64,000 nt of DNA from Zobellia amurskyensis (GTDB lineage Bacteria; Bacteroidota; Bacteroidia; Flavobacteriales; Flavobacteriaceae): NCBI RefSeq assembly GCF_009725985.1, contig NZ_RCNR01000019.1, positions 20,453 to 84,452 of the forward strand. Reading direction: 5' to 3'. A model generated the notes under the pieces. The model was not told the DNA's origin. It did no database searches and saw only the letters and a list, made by a program, of their open reading frames with translations. Below, in pieces: positions 10,201-17,935 of this stretch; position 1 is the first letter of the stretch; every line of letters starts with the position of its first letter. A program made the position numbers and the translations under genes.

Positions 10201-10702
10201 TACCGTCAAAATCTGCAGTAACCCCATTGGTAGTACCTTTCTCCACAATGTTCGCCCCGGGCAAGGGCAAACCACCTGAATCGGTTACCGTACCTGTAAC
10301 GGATTGTTGGACTCTCTTGTTCTGGACATTTTTAGGGTTTTTCTTTAAGAAGATAGACCCGTTCTCATCAAACTTGAACTGAAGGTCCGTTAGAGTAGCA
10401 CATCTATTGAGCAAATCCCCGACCTTTACAGTACCTTTTTTAATGTTGACGAGTGGACTACCGACGAACAGATCTGATCGATAGATAAAATTATAATCTG
10501 TCTGCTTTTTGACAACCTCCAGAACTTCTTCAATAGAAAGTTGGGCATCTTCGGTAAACGTAATCTTCTTATTTTGTGAAAATCCTATTTCTGCGGTAAA
10601 CCCGAACGAAAGGACCGAAAAGAAAAAGATGAAAATTTTCATAGTTAAAAGTAGGGATGACTTGACACAGCCAAGGGGACTCCCATTTGGTTTAGTTTTC
10701 AT
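7268..10702 (-). CDS. SusC-family TonB-dependent receptor with STN domain (pair 1)
   Basis: The 1144-residue outer-membrane transporter has, after the signal region (about residues 1-43), an STN domain at about 50-115 (EVLEVVKKQTDYNFIYR, ending SIFLKK). A carboxypeptidase-regulatory beta-sandwich follows (VTGTVTDSGGLPLPGANI, about 135-210), then the plug (VLIGYGTQRSKDLTGAIS to GVIMITTKKGK) and the beta-barrel to the C-terminus. The STN domain is the part that touches a FecR-type anti-sigma factor, and genes for FecR and an ECF sigma factor lie directly upstream on the same strand. The receptor is therefore probably both importer and ligand sensor for its own operon, as in the FecA paradigm. 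Confidence 0.96.
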   Translation of the reverse strand: MKTKPNGSPLGCVKSSLLLTMKIFIFFFSVLSFGFTAEIGFSQNKKITFTEDAQLSIEEVLEVVKKQTDYNFIYRSDLFVGSPLVNIKKGTVKVGDLLNRCATLTDLQFKFDENGSIFLKKNPKNVQNKRVQQSVTGTVTDSGGLPLPGANIVEKGTTNGVTADFDGNFSMEVSNDDAILVVSYIGFATNEVPINGQTNLVITLTESAASLDEVVLIGYGTQRSKDLTGAISTIDQKKIQDLPVSSVDQQLVGQLPGVQIQQVSGAPGGGTSVKIRGSGSLGAGNEPLYVVDGMPYSSGLNQNLNPLVFINPNNIESITILKDASSTAIYGSRGANGVIMITTKKGKAGLTQINFTSSYGIQQVPSQGRPDLMNQRQFAEFQRDRIDIEVRQRENREPVNADYPEEYRDLDALVGKGTDWYDLILQAAPTQDYNFSLLKGTENSRMDFNLGYFKQDGVLRHTGVERISSKIGVELDLGEQFKIGASLQPTFINQDRANTNQNRSDVIGVSLWANPISKSHDENGNLVPYITTPQSPYHSTWSFANPLFELQESTRNSKTFQNLGIAYVEWDITPSLNVRSSFNTIFSASKFYAYVPSTVGGANRPPIEGTGSSANTRSDSFNWLTENTIKYENVFGKHRINGLLGYTAQKSKANSISINAGPFSNDLIRTINAAQAIGSWGESVNEWSMISYLGRVNYGFDDRYLLTATFRSDGSSRFGSENRFAFFPSIAGAWRVSEEEFFTENNFVNSMKLRVSYGKSGNNNIGNYSHLASVNAGAYIFGNNQVTASYLGISNPFLTWEESGQFDVGLDLELFNNRISLTLDYYNRKSNDMLLNDVIPTTSGFGTQTINQGSVSNKGFEIALGASIIQGDFNWDLNANMSINRNKILSLNDNTERILAGSNDGNPTHVSVVGKPIGQFYGFELEGVYTSEDLQDPSVINSNQVYVGNVKYKDVDGDGIVNDVLDYTIIGNPHPDFIFGFTNNFSYKSVDLGVIVNGQYGGQVMNGLRQTIDNLQGFFNVSEEWVDRYRSEEQPGDGIHSGIPTARPSWGHRVSSLWVEDASYLRIANLTLGYTLPTEIVEKSGFVKGLRLYGSVQNLAMFTNYSGGNPEGQAINQNNTLAPGFDMSSYPLPRTISIGTNITF

Positions 10703-10798
10703 AAATTTGAATGTTAGTTATTTTTTAATTAATGATTCCGGGGGTGGAGGTTTAAATTTTCCAGATCTAGACTCCATTCCCTTTTTTGAGGTTTACTT

Positions 10799-11932
10799 CT
10801 ACTTCATTGTGATTATTTTTTCATTTATTTCATAATTTACTTCGTTGGTATTCTGTATGATATTCAATATTTCATTGAGCTCTAGCGTTTTTCTAAAAAC
10901 GCCGTTGAAGGTCAAATTCTTTATACTTTCATTTTGAAAAGTAACGTCAATGTCATACCAGCGCGAAAGCACTTTCATAATATCCTCTAAGGATTGGTTT
11001 TTAAAGCTGAAAAGACCATCTTTCCAAGATATTACGTTGTAGACATCTACCGTAGAAACGACTAACTTATTTGTAGTACGGTCAATTTTTGATTGATGCC
11101 CGGGAGTAAGGCTTTTAGAGTCATTTCCGTTTTTGACCAAAACCTTGCCTTCCACTAAGGTCGTGGATATCTGGTCATCATCGCCATAGGCTTTAATGTT
11201 GAACTCCGTGCCCAGTACTTCTATTTTTTGATTTTCTGTTTTTACAATAAATTGAGAACCATTGTGTTCAGTGCTAGGAGAAACATCAAAATAGGCCTCG
11301 CCATATACCAATTCTATTTCCCTGGTTTTATCAGCGGTAAAGGCTACGGGATATTTTATCTGTGTTCCAGAGTTGACCCATACCTTGGTGCCATCATTAA
11401 GGACTAAAAAAAACTGGCCTCCCCTGGGAATGGTAAGGATATTTTTACTTGTGCTTTCTTCGGGCACTCTCCTCTTGTTGTAGACCAATTGCTCGCCATT
11501 GCTTGACGCTTTATCCGTTTCAAAGCTTTCTCCTTTTTCTAAAAGAATTTTTGATCCATCCTCTAAGGTAAGTGTTGCTTTTTCCGAACCAATACGAATC
11601 TGTTTTTTATGAACAACAGTAGGTTCTAAGGTGGGTGTTATTTCGGTATTTTCTATGTTCCAGTACCATGTCAGGATAGTTGAAAAAAGTAAGACAACGG
11701 CGGCAGCATATTTATAAGACGAATAACTTTTTTTCTTTTTTTTGATTTTTATAGAAACATCGGCCCAACCTTTTTGAACATCAACTATATCAATCCCTTT
11801 AGAATAATTGTTTTTAACTTTATCAAAGTAGTCTCGGTGAACTTTGGATTCGCTATACCAAGCCTCGAAAATTTCGTTTTCTTCCGTGGTTAGGGTATTG
11901 TTAACTTTCTTTAGAATCAGTTTGAAATCCAT
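10799..11932 (-). CDS. FecR-family anti-sigma factor
   Basis: The 377-residue protein has a cytoplasmic N-terminal domain (about 1-80), one membrane segment (YAAAVVLLFSTILTWYW, about 90-110) and a periplasmic FecR domain with the family pattern FLVLNDGTKVWVNSGTQIKYP, then FDVSPS and IEVLGTEFNIKAY. The C-terminal SLEDIMKVLSRWYDIDVTF region is the part expected to contact the receptor STN domain. It lies between the sigma factor gene and the STN-containing SusC gene, so it presumably holds the sigma factor inactive until the receptor binds substrate. Confidence 0.94.
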   Translation of the reverse strand: MDFKLILKKVNNTLTTEENEIFEAWYSESKVHRDYFDKVKNNYSKGIDIVDVQKGWADVSIKIKKKKKSYSSYKYAAAVVLLFSTILTWYWNIENTEITPTLEPTVVHKKQIRIGSEKATLTLEDGSKILLEKGESFETDKASSNGEQLVYNKRRVPEESTSKNILTIPRGGQFFLVLNDGTKVWVNSGTQIKYPVAFTADKTREIELVYGEAYFDVSPSTEHNGSQFIVKTENQKIEVLGTEFNIKAYGDDDQISTTLVEGKVLVKNGNDSKSLTPGHQSKIDRTTNKLVVSTVDVYNVISWKDGLFSFKNQSLEDIMKVLSRWYDIDVTFQNESIKNLTFNGVFRKTLELNEILNIIQNTNEVNYEINEKIITMK

Positions 11933-12053
11933 TAGTGTGTGATTACTTATATCTATAGGACAATCAAATTCTTAAAATGGGTGACAAAAAATTGTAAAAA
12001 AACTAAATTTAAGCTTGAATATATGAGGATATGATGTTTTGAAAGGTGTTTTA

Positions 12054-12614
12054 CTATAGAGAAAATAATAGAATAGCCAAAGAAACGGTAAGTTCCCCCA
12101 ACTTGGCCTTGGCCCGTTTTAATTGGGTCTTTACGGTGTTTATAGAGACATTTAACTCGTCTGCTATTTCTTTATATCGATAGTTCTCCCTAAAACGTAG
12201 TTCTACAATAGAGCGCATTCTTAGCGGTAAATTCTCTATGATATTTAGAGCCTGTTGATTTCGGATTTCCTTTTCTTGCTCAATGGACCAATCTGGCTCC
12301 TGGTCAAATGATAAAGAAATTTGTGCATTTAATATATTTGAATCATCTGTAATTCTTAATGCCTTTAACTTATTCAAACATTTATTGCGCACCATAGCGT
12401 ACAAATAGGCTTTCAGGTTTGTTTTAAGATTAATTCTATTGGATTTCTCCCAAAGACGAACAAAAACTTCTTGCACCGCATCTTCGCTTGAAGACTTATC
12501 AAAAAGATAACCATGGGCATAGGTTACCAACTCATGGTACATACCATCAAATAGCCTTTTAAAAGCAAAATGATTTTTATTTTGTATTTCTCCTAAGATG
12601 GTTTCTAAATCCAA
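12054..12614 (-). CDS. ECF-type RNA polymerase sigma factor (FecI-like)
   Basis: The 186-residue sigma-70 family protein has region 2 at about 20-85 (FKRLFDGMYHELVTYAHGYL, DAVQEVFVRLWE, LYAMVRNKCLN) and region 4 at about 120-175 (LPLRMRSIVELRFRENYRYKEIA, ELNVSINTVKTQLKRAKAKL, a helix-turn-helix). It probably directs transcription of the downstream FecR-SusC-SusD genes. A dyad motif shared with the GH78 promoter region lies 50 bp upstream of its start. It is a typical Bacteroidetes PUL sigma factor in length and layout. Confidence 0.95.
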   Translation of the reverse strand: MDLETILGEIQNKNHFAFKRLFDGMYHELVTYAHGYLFDKSSSEDAVQEVFVRLWEKSNRINLKTNLKAYLYAMVRNKCLNKLKALRITDDSNILNAQISLSFDQEPDWSIEQEKEIRNQQALNIIENLPLRMRSIVELRFRENYRYKEIADELNVSINTVKTQLKRAKAKLGELTVSLAILLFSL

Positions 12615-12651
12615 GATAATTAATTCAATGGTATATCAATTATAAAGAATA

Positions 12652-12711
12652 TCAATATCAAGAGTATCCTGTACTGTGCTGATGAACACTTTGTTTAGTA
12701 CTTGATATTGA
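12652..12711. promoter_or_regulatory. Inverted repeat plus GTA-TCCTG-TAC dyad upstream of the sigma gene
   Basis: Perfect 11-base inverted arms lie at 12652-12662 and 12701-12711. Inside them, gtatcctgtactgtg (12664-12678) contains the short dyad aGTA-N5-TACt. The same 11-base core is found twice more, in the region upstream of the GH78 gene. The element lies about 40-95 bp upstream of the sigma gene and could be an operator; a terminator role for the GH78 transcript arriving from the right is an alternative for the outer arms. Confidence 0.5.
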
Positions 12712-12762
12712 GTTTATAGTGAGGTCTTTTAAACTAATTTTAAAAATAAATTAATTGTCAAA

Positions 12763-15525
12763 TTACATTCTCACGCTAAAAACATAAGTTCCCGAACCGA
12801 CCTCAACGATAGTTTCTTTTTCGTTTGAGTTTAATATTTTAATGGATTCATTTTTAGAGAGACTTGTATTCCCTTCTTTTATATCGGACAGTACCGATGT
12901 GGGAATATGAACTTTAGCTTTCGTATTGACTGGTATTTTTATGTTCATAAGAACCCTGTTGCCTTTCCAGTTCCAAGCAGATGCTATGGTGCCATTAATG
13001 CTTTTATAGCTACCTTCTATGAAGTCCATTTCTCTGGTTATAGCTGGCTTTATAATAATATTTCTATATCCAGAATCTTCAGTGTCTATTCCTACGGCAT
13101 GTTGAAACATCCATTCTGCAACTGAACCGAAAGCGTAATGACTAAAGGAGTTCATTTTAGCGTTCAAGTCCGAATTCTCCGTATCATCTTTGGTATAGCT
13201 GTTCCAACGTTCCCAAATAGATGTACTCCCGTTTTCTACGGAATACCCCCAACTGGGGTACTCGGTCTGCTGGAAGATTTTATAGGAGATGTCGTTGTAC
13301 CCATATTTAGACAAGGCCAACATAACATGTTTAGTGCCTAGAAACCCTGTGGCAAATTTGTATCCGTTCTTTTCTATTTTTTCTGCTAATCTAGCAGCTC
13401 CTTTTTTAGCTAGATTGTCTGGGTACAGATCAAAGTACAAAGCTAGGGCATACGTAGTTTGTGTATCTTCTGTGGTCCGCCCGTTCGCTAAAATATACTT
13501 TTTGGCAAATGCTTTTTTAATATTTTCAAATAGATTTCTGTAACTAGCTGCATCTTTGGTTTTCCCCAATGCTTCGGCCATTTCGGCCATAAGTTTAGCA
13601 TCGTATCCATAAAATGAAGAACCTATGAAATCATGGCTCGTTTCTTCGTTAACAGCAAGCCAGTCTCCCCAATTGTTGCCTCCACCTGGCCTTAAATAAT
13701 CTGTGCTCGCGTCTTCTTGGAACTCCATGAACTTTTGCATGCCTTCATACATAAAATCTAGGGCACGGGTATCATTATACACTTTGTACATGTTATATGG
13801 AATAATGATTCCTACATCCATCCATGCCGGTGCATATTGATTGGGTCTTGAATAAGGGAAAGGAGCAAAATTCGGATAGGCTCCGTACCATCGTTGCGCA
13901 TCATCAAGGTCTACCAAGAATTTGGTCATGAAGGCGGCCACGTCTGAATTGTAGGTAGCGGAACGCATATAGATTTGAGCATCTCCGGTCCAACCTAATC
14001 GTTCGTCCCTCTGTGGGCAATCCGTTGGAATTTCAAAAAAATTGGCACTTTGTGTGGTGTTTATATTTTTGAACAGGGTATTGTTCATTGTATTGGATGA
14101 ATTGAAGGTACTGGCATCGGTTTCAATGGAGCTTAAGACTAGTCCTGTAATGGCATCCAAAGTAGGTTTTCCTGGATACCCTGTTACTTCTATATACTGA
14201 AAGCCATGATAGGTGAATTTTGGCTGCCAAGTTTCTAGACCCTCACCTTTCAGAATATAAGTGTCGGTAGCTCTTGCTTTTCTCAGGTTTTCGGTCTGAA
14301 TTTGACCATCACTTTTTAGAATTTCTCCAAAACGCAATTGTACCTTTGTTCCTTTTGGGCCTTTCACCTTGAGTTCGGCAATCCCGGCAATATTCTTGCC
14401 GAGATTAAAAACATAGGTTCCAGGGCTGGGTTCCGTAATTTCAATAGGTTTCAATTGCTCTACATTTTTAACCTTCGTACCTGGATGGGCTTCTAATTCT
14501 CCATTGGGGTAGGTGTATATTTTTGGATTTTCCCATCCGCTATCATCATAATTTGGAGTATCCCAACCTGAATTTTCCAATCGAGCATCGTAAGTCTCTC
14601 CCATTATAATATCGGCTTCACGAATAGCCCCTACATTTGATTTCCAGGAACGGTCCGAAGCTATAATTTCTGTTGAACCATCTTCATATTCAATGTGTAT
14701 TTGTCCCATGAAAGAAGGGTTGACCCCGTAAAACTCCCTTACCTTATCCAAGCGTACCAAAAGAGCATATCCTATATAGCCAGCGTACCATCCATCCGCA
14801 ATAACCGCCCCAACTACGTTCTCACCTTCTTGAAGTCTGTCCGTAATATCAAAAGTTTGATAGTATAGCCTTTTGTTGTAATCCGTCCATCCGGGTAGAA
14901 AATAATCGTCGCCAACTTTTTTGCCGTTCAATCTAAGTTCGTAAAGTCCTAAAGCCGTAGTGTATGCAGTAGCCTTTTTTAGTTTTTTGTTTAATGTAAA
15001 AGATTTACGTAGGTATCTAGCAGATGGTAAATACAGACTATCATATTTATCGGTTTTGTCGTAACCTACGTCATGGCCAATAAAAAGCCCTTTCCAGTTA
15101 GAGAAATTTAAAAGCCCCATGGACCAATGCGCCGGTGAACTCCATTCCGTCGTGTTATTTGATTCATCCCAAATTTTTACCTTCCAATAATATTTTGAAT
15201 CTGATTTTAATGAAATTCCATCGTATTCTATTTGATTGGTATGGTTGGAGTTTACTTTTCCGCTGTCCCAAACATCAGCTTCGTTTTTTATAAGTTTTTC
15301 TGAGGAGGAAGCCACTATGATTTGATAAGCGGACTGAAACCTATTTCTACCTTCTCCTTTCAAAATCCAACTGAATCGAGGTCGTGGAGCATCAATACCC
15401 TCTGGATTTTCAAAGTATTCCACTCTAACATCATGTATAGAAAGAGCGTCAAATTTGGTGTTTTGTGAGTAGGAATTGCTGAAAGCTAGCAAGGTTATAA
15501 TTAGGATAGTAAATTGAAATTTCAT
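12763..15525 (-). CDS. GH78 alpha-L-rhamnosidase, secreted
   Basis: The 920-residue enzyme has an N-terminal signal peptide (about 1-20, ending NSYSQ). It shows the full GH78 architecture: a Bac_rhamnosid N-terminal domain with VEYFENPEGIDAPRPRFSW and YQIIVASS, then a beta-sandwich region, then the catalytic (alpha/alpha)6 barrel with the hallmark TDCPQRDERLGWTGDAQ at about residues 502-518 and SIWERWNSYT near 770, where the catalytic Asp and Glu residues of the family lie. The C-terminal sandwich includes FIEGSYKSINGTIASAWNW. It would release alpha-L-rhamnose from oligosaccharides. It is the first gene of the minus-strand block and lies 148 bp upstream of the sigma gene. Two copies of a dyad motif precede it. 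Confidence 0.95.
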   Translation of the reverse strand: MKFQFTILIITLLAFSNSYSQNTKFDALSIHDVRVEYFENPEGIDAPRPRFSWILKGEGRNRFQSAYQIIVASSSEKLIKNEADVWDSGKVNSNHTNQIEYDGISLKSDSKYYWKVKIWDESNNTTEWSSPAHWSMGLLNFSNWKGLFIGHDVGYDKTDKYDSLYLPSARYLRKSFTLNKKLKKATAYTTALGLYELRLNGKKVGDDYFLPGWTDYNKRLYYQTFDITDRLQEGENVVGAVIADGWYAGYIGYALLVRLDKVREFYGVNPSFMGQIHIEYEDGSTEIIASDRSWKSNVGAIREADIIMGETYDARLENSGWDTPNYDDSGWENPKIYTYPNGELEAHPGTKVKNVEQLKPIEITEPSPGTYVFNLGKNIAGIAELKVKGPKGTKVQLRFGEILKSDGQIQTENLRKARATDTYILKGEGLETWQPKFTYHGFQYIEVTGYPGKPTLDAITGLVLSSIETDASTFNSSNTMNNTLFKNINTTQSANFFEIPTDCPQRDERLGWTGDAQIYMRSATYNSDVAAFMTKFLVDLDDAQRWYGAYPNFAPFPYSRPNQYAPAWMDVGIIIPYNMYKVYNDTRALDFMYEGMQKFMEFQEDASTDYLRPGGGNNWGDWLAVNEETSHDFIGSSFYGYDAKLMAEMAEALGKTKDAASYRNLFENIKKAFAKKYILANGRTTEDTQTTYALALYFDLYPDNLAKKGAARLAEKIEKNGYKFATGFLGTKHVMLALSKYGYNDISYKIFQQTEYPSWGYSVENGSTSIWERWNSYTKDDTENSDLNAKMNSFSHYAFGSVAEWMFQHAVGIDTEDSGYRNIIIKPAITREMDFIEGSYKSINGTIASAWNWKGNRVLMNIKIPVNTKAKVHIPTSVLSDIKEGNTSLSKNESIKILNSNEKETIVEVGSGTYVFSVRM

Positions 15526-15595
15526 TGGTTTTCTATATTTTATTGAAGAAATAGAATTGCATTTTGGAGCAAGGTAATTGGCTTCGTTTCTAAAA

Positions 15596-15675
15596 GTATC
15601 CTGTACTATGTGGTCTATAGGCCAGTAAAACTTTAAAATTTAATTATTCCATTTTAACAGCATTGTACAGGATAC
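15596..15675. promoter_or_regulatory. Pair of inverted GTA-TCCTG-TAC dyads upstream of GH78
   Basis: gtatcctgtactatg at 15596-15610 and its near-perfect inverted copy cattgtacaggatac at 15661-15675 are separated by 50 bp. The right copy, read on the minus strand, is gtatcctgtacaatg. Both contain GTA-N5-TAC with the same five central bases as the copy before the sigma gene. The near copy lies 71 bp upstream of the GH78 start. The arrangement fits a transcription-factor site pair; the factor is unknown. Confidence 0.55.
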
Positions 15676-16034
15676 ATGACTGTTTTTCTAGCTTTATTTT
15701 TGCGTATATCATGCTTTGGACGGAATGATTTATGCCTACTAATTTTTGTAGCAAGGGGAGGTAGCTATTTTTCCGTTAGATATTTTGATTAAAATCTTTA
15801 TATGACACTTTCACTAAATAGATTTTAAGGAGGTTTGTGAGTGGCAATTTCAAGGTTTAGTGGTTATTCTATAACCTAGGGTCTACTGTGTATTTCTCTA
15901 AACAAATGCTTTGCGACCAGTGCTTATTTTGATAAGTTTTTTCAGTATTTTCTTTGTTTAACCAAGTTCGGTGAATATTAAAATTGAAGAATAAAAATGT
16001 TGATTTTTTTAGTCATCCATTATAAACCAAAAAT

Positions 16035-16067
16035 TTGGCCTCTCGGGTAGGGACAGTGGTAGATTTG
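16035..16067 (+). promoter_or_regulatory. Candidate flavobacterial promoter for the sulfatase gene
   Basis: TTG at 16035-16037 and TAGATTTG at 16060-16067 match the Bacteroidetes -33/-7 consensus (TTG and TAnnTTTG) with a 22-bp spacer, near the long end of the usual range. The start codon is 66 bp downstream. Confidence 0.45.
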
Positions 16068-16133
16068 TACGTCATTAATTTGATGAGTTATAATAGTTTG
16101 TATAGAAAGCAATATTTAAAACCGTAAAGTTTT

Positions 16134-17774
16134 ATGAGTCAAGTTAAAAAAGTAGATAATCTATTCAAGGTTTATAAACGAGAACAGACGGCCCAACTGA
16201 AAGATTTTATTCTACTGGGTGTACTAGTTCTCACGTTTTTTTCTTGCAAAGAAAAACCAGCTGTAGTTTCTGAGAAAAAAGCGGAAAGACCTAATATACT
16301 TTTTATTATGGCAGATGATCATACTTCGCAAGCATGGGGTATTTATGGTGGAATCTTAGAAGATTATGTACATACTCCCAACATAAAAAGATTGGCAAAA
16401 GAAGGTACGGTTCTTGAAAATTGTCTGGTATCCAATTCTATTTGCACTCCAAGCCGAGCCACTATTCTTACGGGTCAATATAGCCATGTAAATGGAGTGA
16501 CTACATTGGGTGCAGGCTTATCCCCAGAGTACAATAACATTGCTAAAGAATTACAAAAAGGGGGATATCAAACTTCGGTTATTGGTAAGTGGCATCTTAA
16601 ACAAGAACCAGGAGGTTTTGATTATTATTGCGTATTACCAGGGCAGGGAGAGTATTGGAACCCTGTGCTAAAAACAAAGGAAAACTGGGAAGACTATTAT
16701 GCTGGTGGTGAGCAGTACACGGGCTTTAGTACCGATTTAATTGCGGATAAAACCATAGATTGGATAGAGAAGAGAGACAAAGACAAACCATTTATGGCAA
16801 TGTGTCATTTTAAAGCTACACACGAGCCTTTTGACTATCCAGAACGGTTTAGTCATTTGAATAGGGATGTAACCCTTCCAATACCAGCCTCTTTTTATGA
16901 TAATTCTGCAGAAGAAACGGGTAGATCCTTTCTAGGTCAATCTATTGATAATTTAAAACAACGTTATCTAGATGCTACGGCAGATCCATCTCTACGAAAG
17001 GATTTCATGAATTACCCCGAACTTCCTTTTTCTGTAGACGGACTGAGCCAAGATGAAGCACGAATGAAAACCTATCAAAAATATGTAAAGGATTTTATAC
17101 GTTGCGGAGCGGCGGCAGATGATAACATTGGTAAATTATTGGATTATTTAGATGAATCGGGATTAGCGGAAAATACTGTTGTAATCTACACAGCGGATCA
17201 AGGGTATTTTTTAGGGGAACACGGGTGGTTTGATAAGCGATTAATATTTGAAGAATCCATTCATATGCCCTTTGTAATTAGGTATCCAAAAGAAATTAGG
17301 GCGGGTGCCAGAAATAAGGATTTGATTGAAAACGCCGATTTTTCGGCTTTGTTCGCAGATTATGCCAATATCCCGTATCCTGAAACCATGCAGGGGCGAA
17401 GTTTTAGAGAAAACTTAAAGGGAGATACCCCGGAAGATTGGCGTCAATACGGCTACTATCGTTATTGGGATCATTCCAAACAACGTCCCGGTCATTTTGG
17501 TATTAGAGGTAAACGATATAAACTGGTATTTTTTTACGGAAATGGTCTAAAAGTAAATGATTATGCACCAATTGAACTTCCTACTAAATATTGGGATTTT
17601 TATGATTTGCAAGAAGACCCAAATGAGTTGCATAATGCTTATGAAGATCCCAAATACAAAGATGTTATAGCGGATTTTAAAAATGAAATTTTATCGCAAC
17701 GGAAGATGCTAGGTGATTTGGATGCAGATAATCCTGAAATCCTAGATATTATAGAGAAACACTGGGATGATTAG
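16134..17774 (+). CDS. S1-family sulfatase, lipoprotein
   Basis: The 546-residue formylglycine sulfatase carries a lipoprotein signal with Cys at about residue 38 (LTFFSCKEK) after an unusually long N-terminal stretch. The metal-binding ADDH is at about 60-63. The catalytic signature is C104-T-P-S-R followed by ATILTG. GKWHL, the DQGYFLGEHGWFDKR segment and LQEDPNELHN near the C-terminus match S1 enzymes that act on glycan sulfate esters. It is transcribed away from the GH78/sigma block and precedes the hybrid two-component gene by 161 bp, so the two may share a transcript. The sulfate position and sugar are not predictable by eye. Confidence 0.93.
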   Translation: MSQVKKVDNLFKVYKREQTAQLKDFILLGVLVLTFFSCKEKPAVVSEKKAERPNILFIMADDHTSQAWGIYGGILEDYVHTPNIKRLAKEGTVLENCLVSNSICTPSRATILTGQYSHVNGVTTLGAGLSPEYNNIAKELQKGGYQTSVIGKWHLKQEPGGFDYYCVLPGQGEYWNPVLKTKENWEDYYAGGEQYTGFSTDLIADKTIDWIEKRDKDKPFMAMCHFKATHEPFDYPERFSHLNRDVTLPIPASFYDNSAEETGRSFLGQSIDNLKQRYLDATADPSLRKDFMNYPELPFSVDGLSQDEARMKTYQKYVKDFIRCGAAADDNIGKLLDYLDESGLAENTVVIYTADQGYFLGEHGWFDKRLIFEESIHMPFVIRYPKEIRAGARNKDLIENADFSALFADYANIPYPETMQGRSFRENLKGDTPEDWRQYGYYRYWDHSKQRPGHFGIRGKRYKLVFFYGNGLKVNDYAPIELPTKYWDFYDLQEDPNELHNAYEDPKYKDVIADFKNEILSQRKMLGDLDADNPEILDIIEKHWDD

Positions 17775-17935
17775 AGCGTCTAAATTCATCTTTAAAAGTG
17801 CTTCGTCATAAGAAAGGACTAGTTTACACTTTAAATTAAAATTGGTTTTTCTATTCTTTTAAAGCATCTTTTCGTAGATTTTGTGTGCAAATTACTGCAG
17901 GCATTTGCCCGCTAGTAACAAAGTCCAATCCGTAC

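Larger units (their letters stand above)
15526..16133. other. 608-bp divergent intergenic region
   Basis: This non-coding stretch lies between the minus-strand GH78 gene and the plus-strand sulfatase gene. It holds two copies of the dyad motif (15596-15610 and inverted at 15661-15675) and a candidate flavobacterial promoter near 16035-16067. No credible coding region was seen in it. Confidence 0.7.

Noticed and set aside
17885..17935. GTG start extending the hybrid two-component protein by 17 residues
   Set aside because: The ATG at 17936 is followed directly by a signal peptide; the extra residues would bury it.
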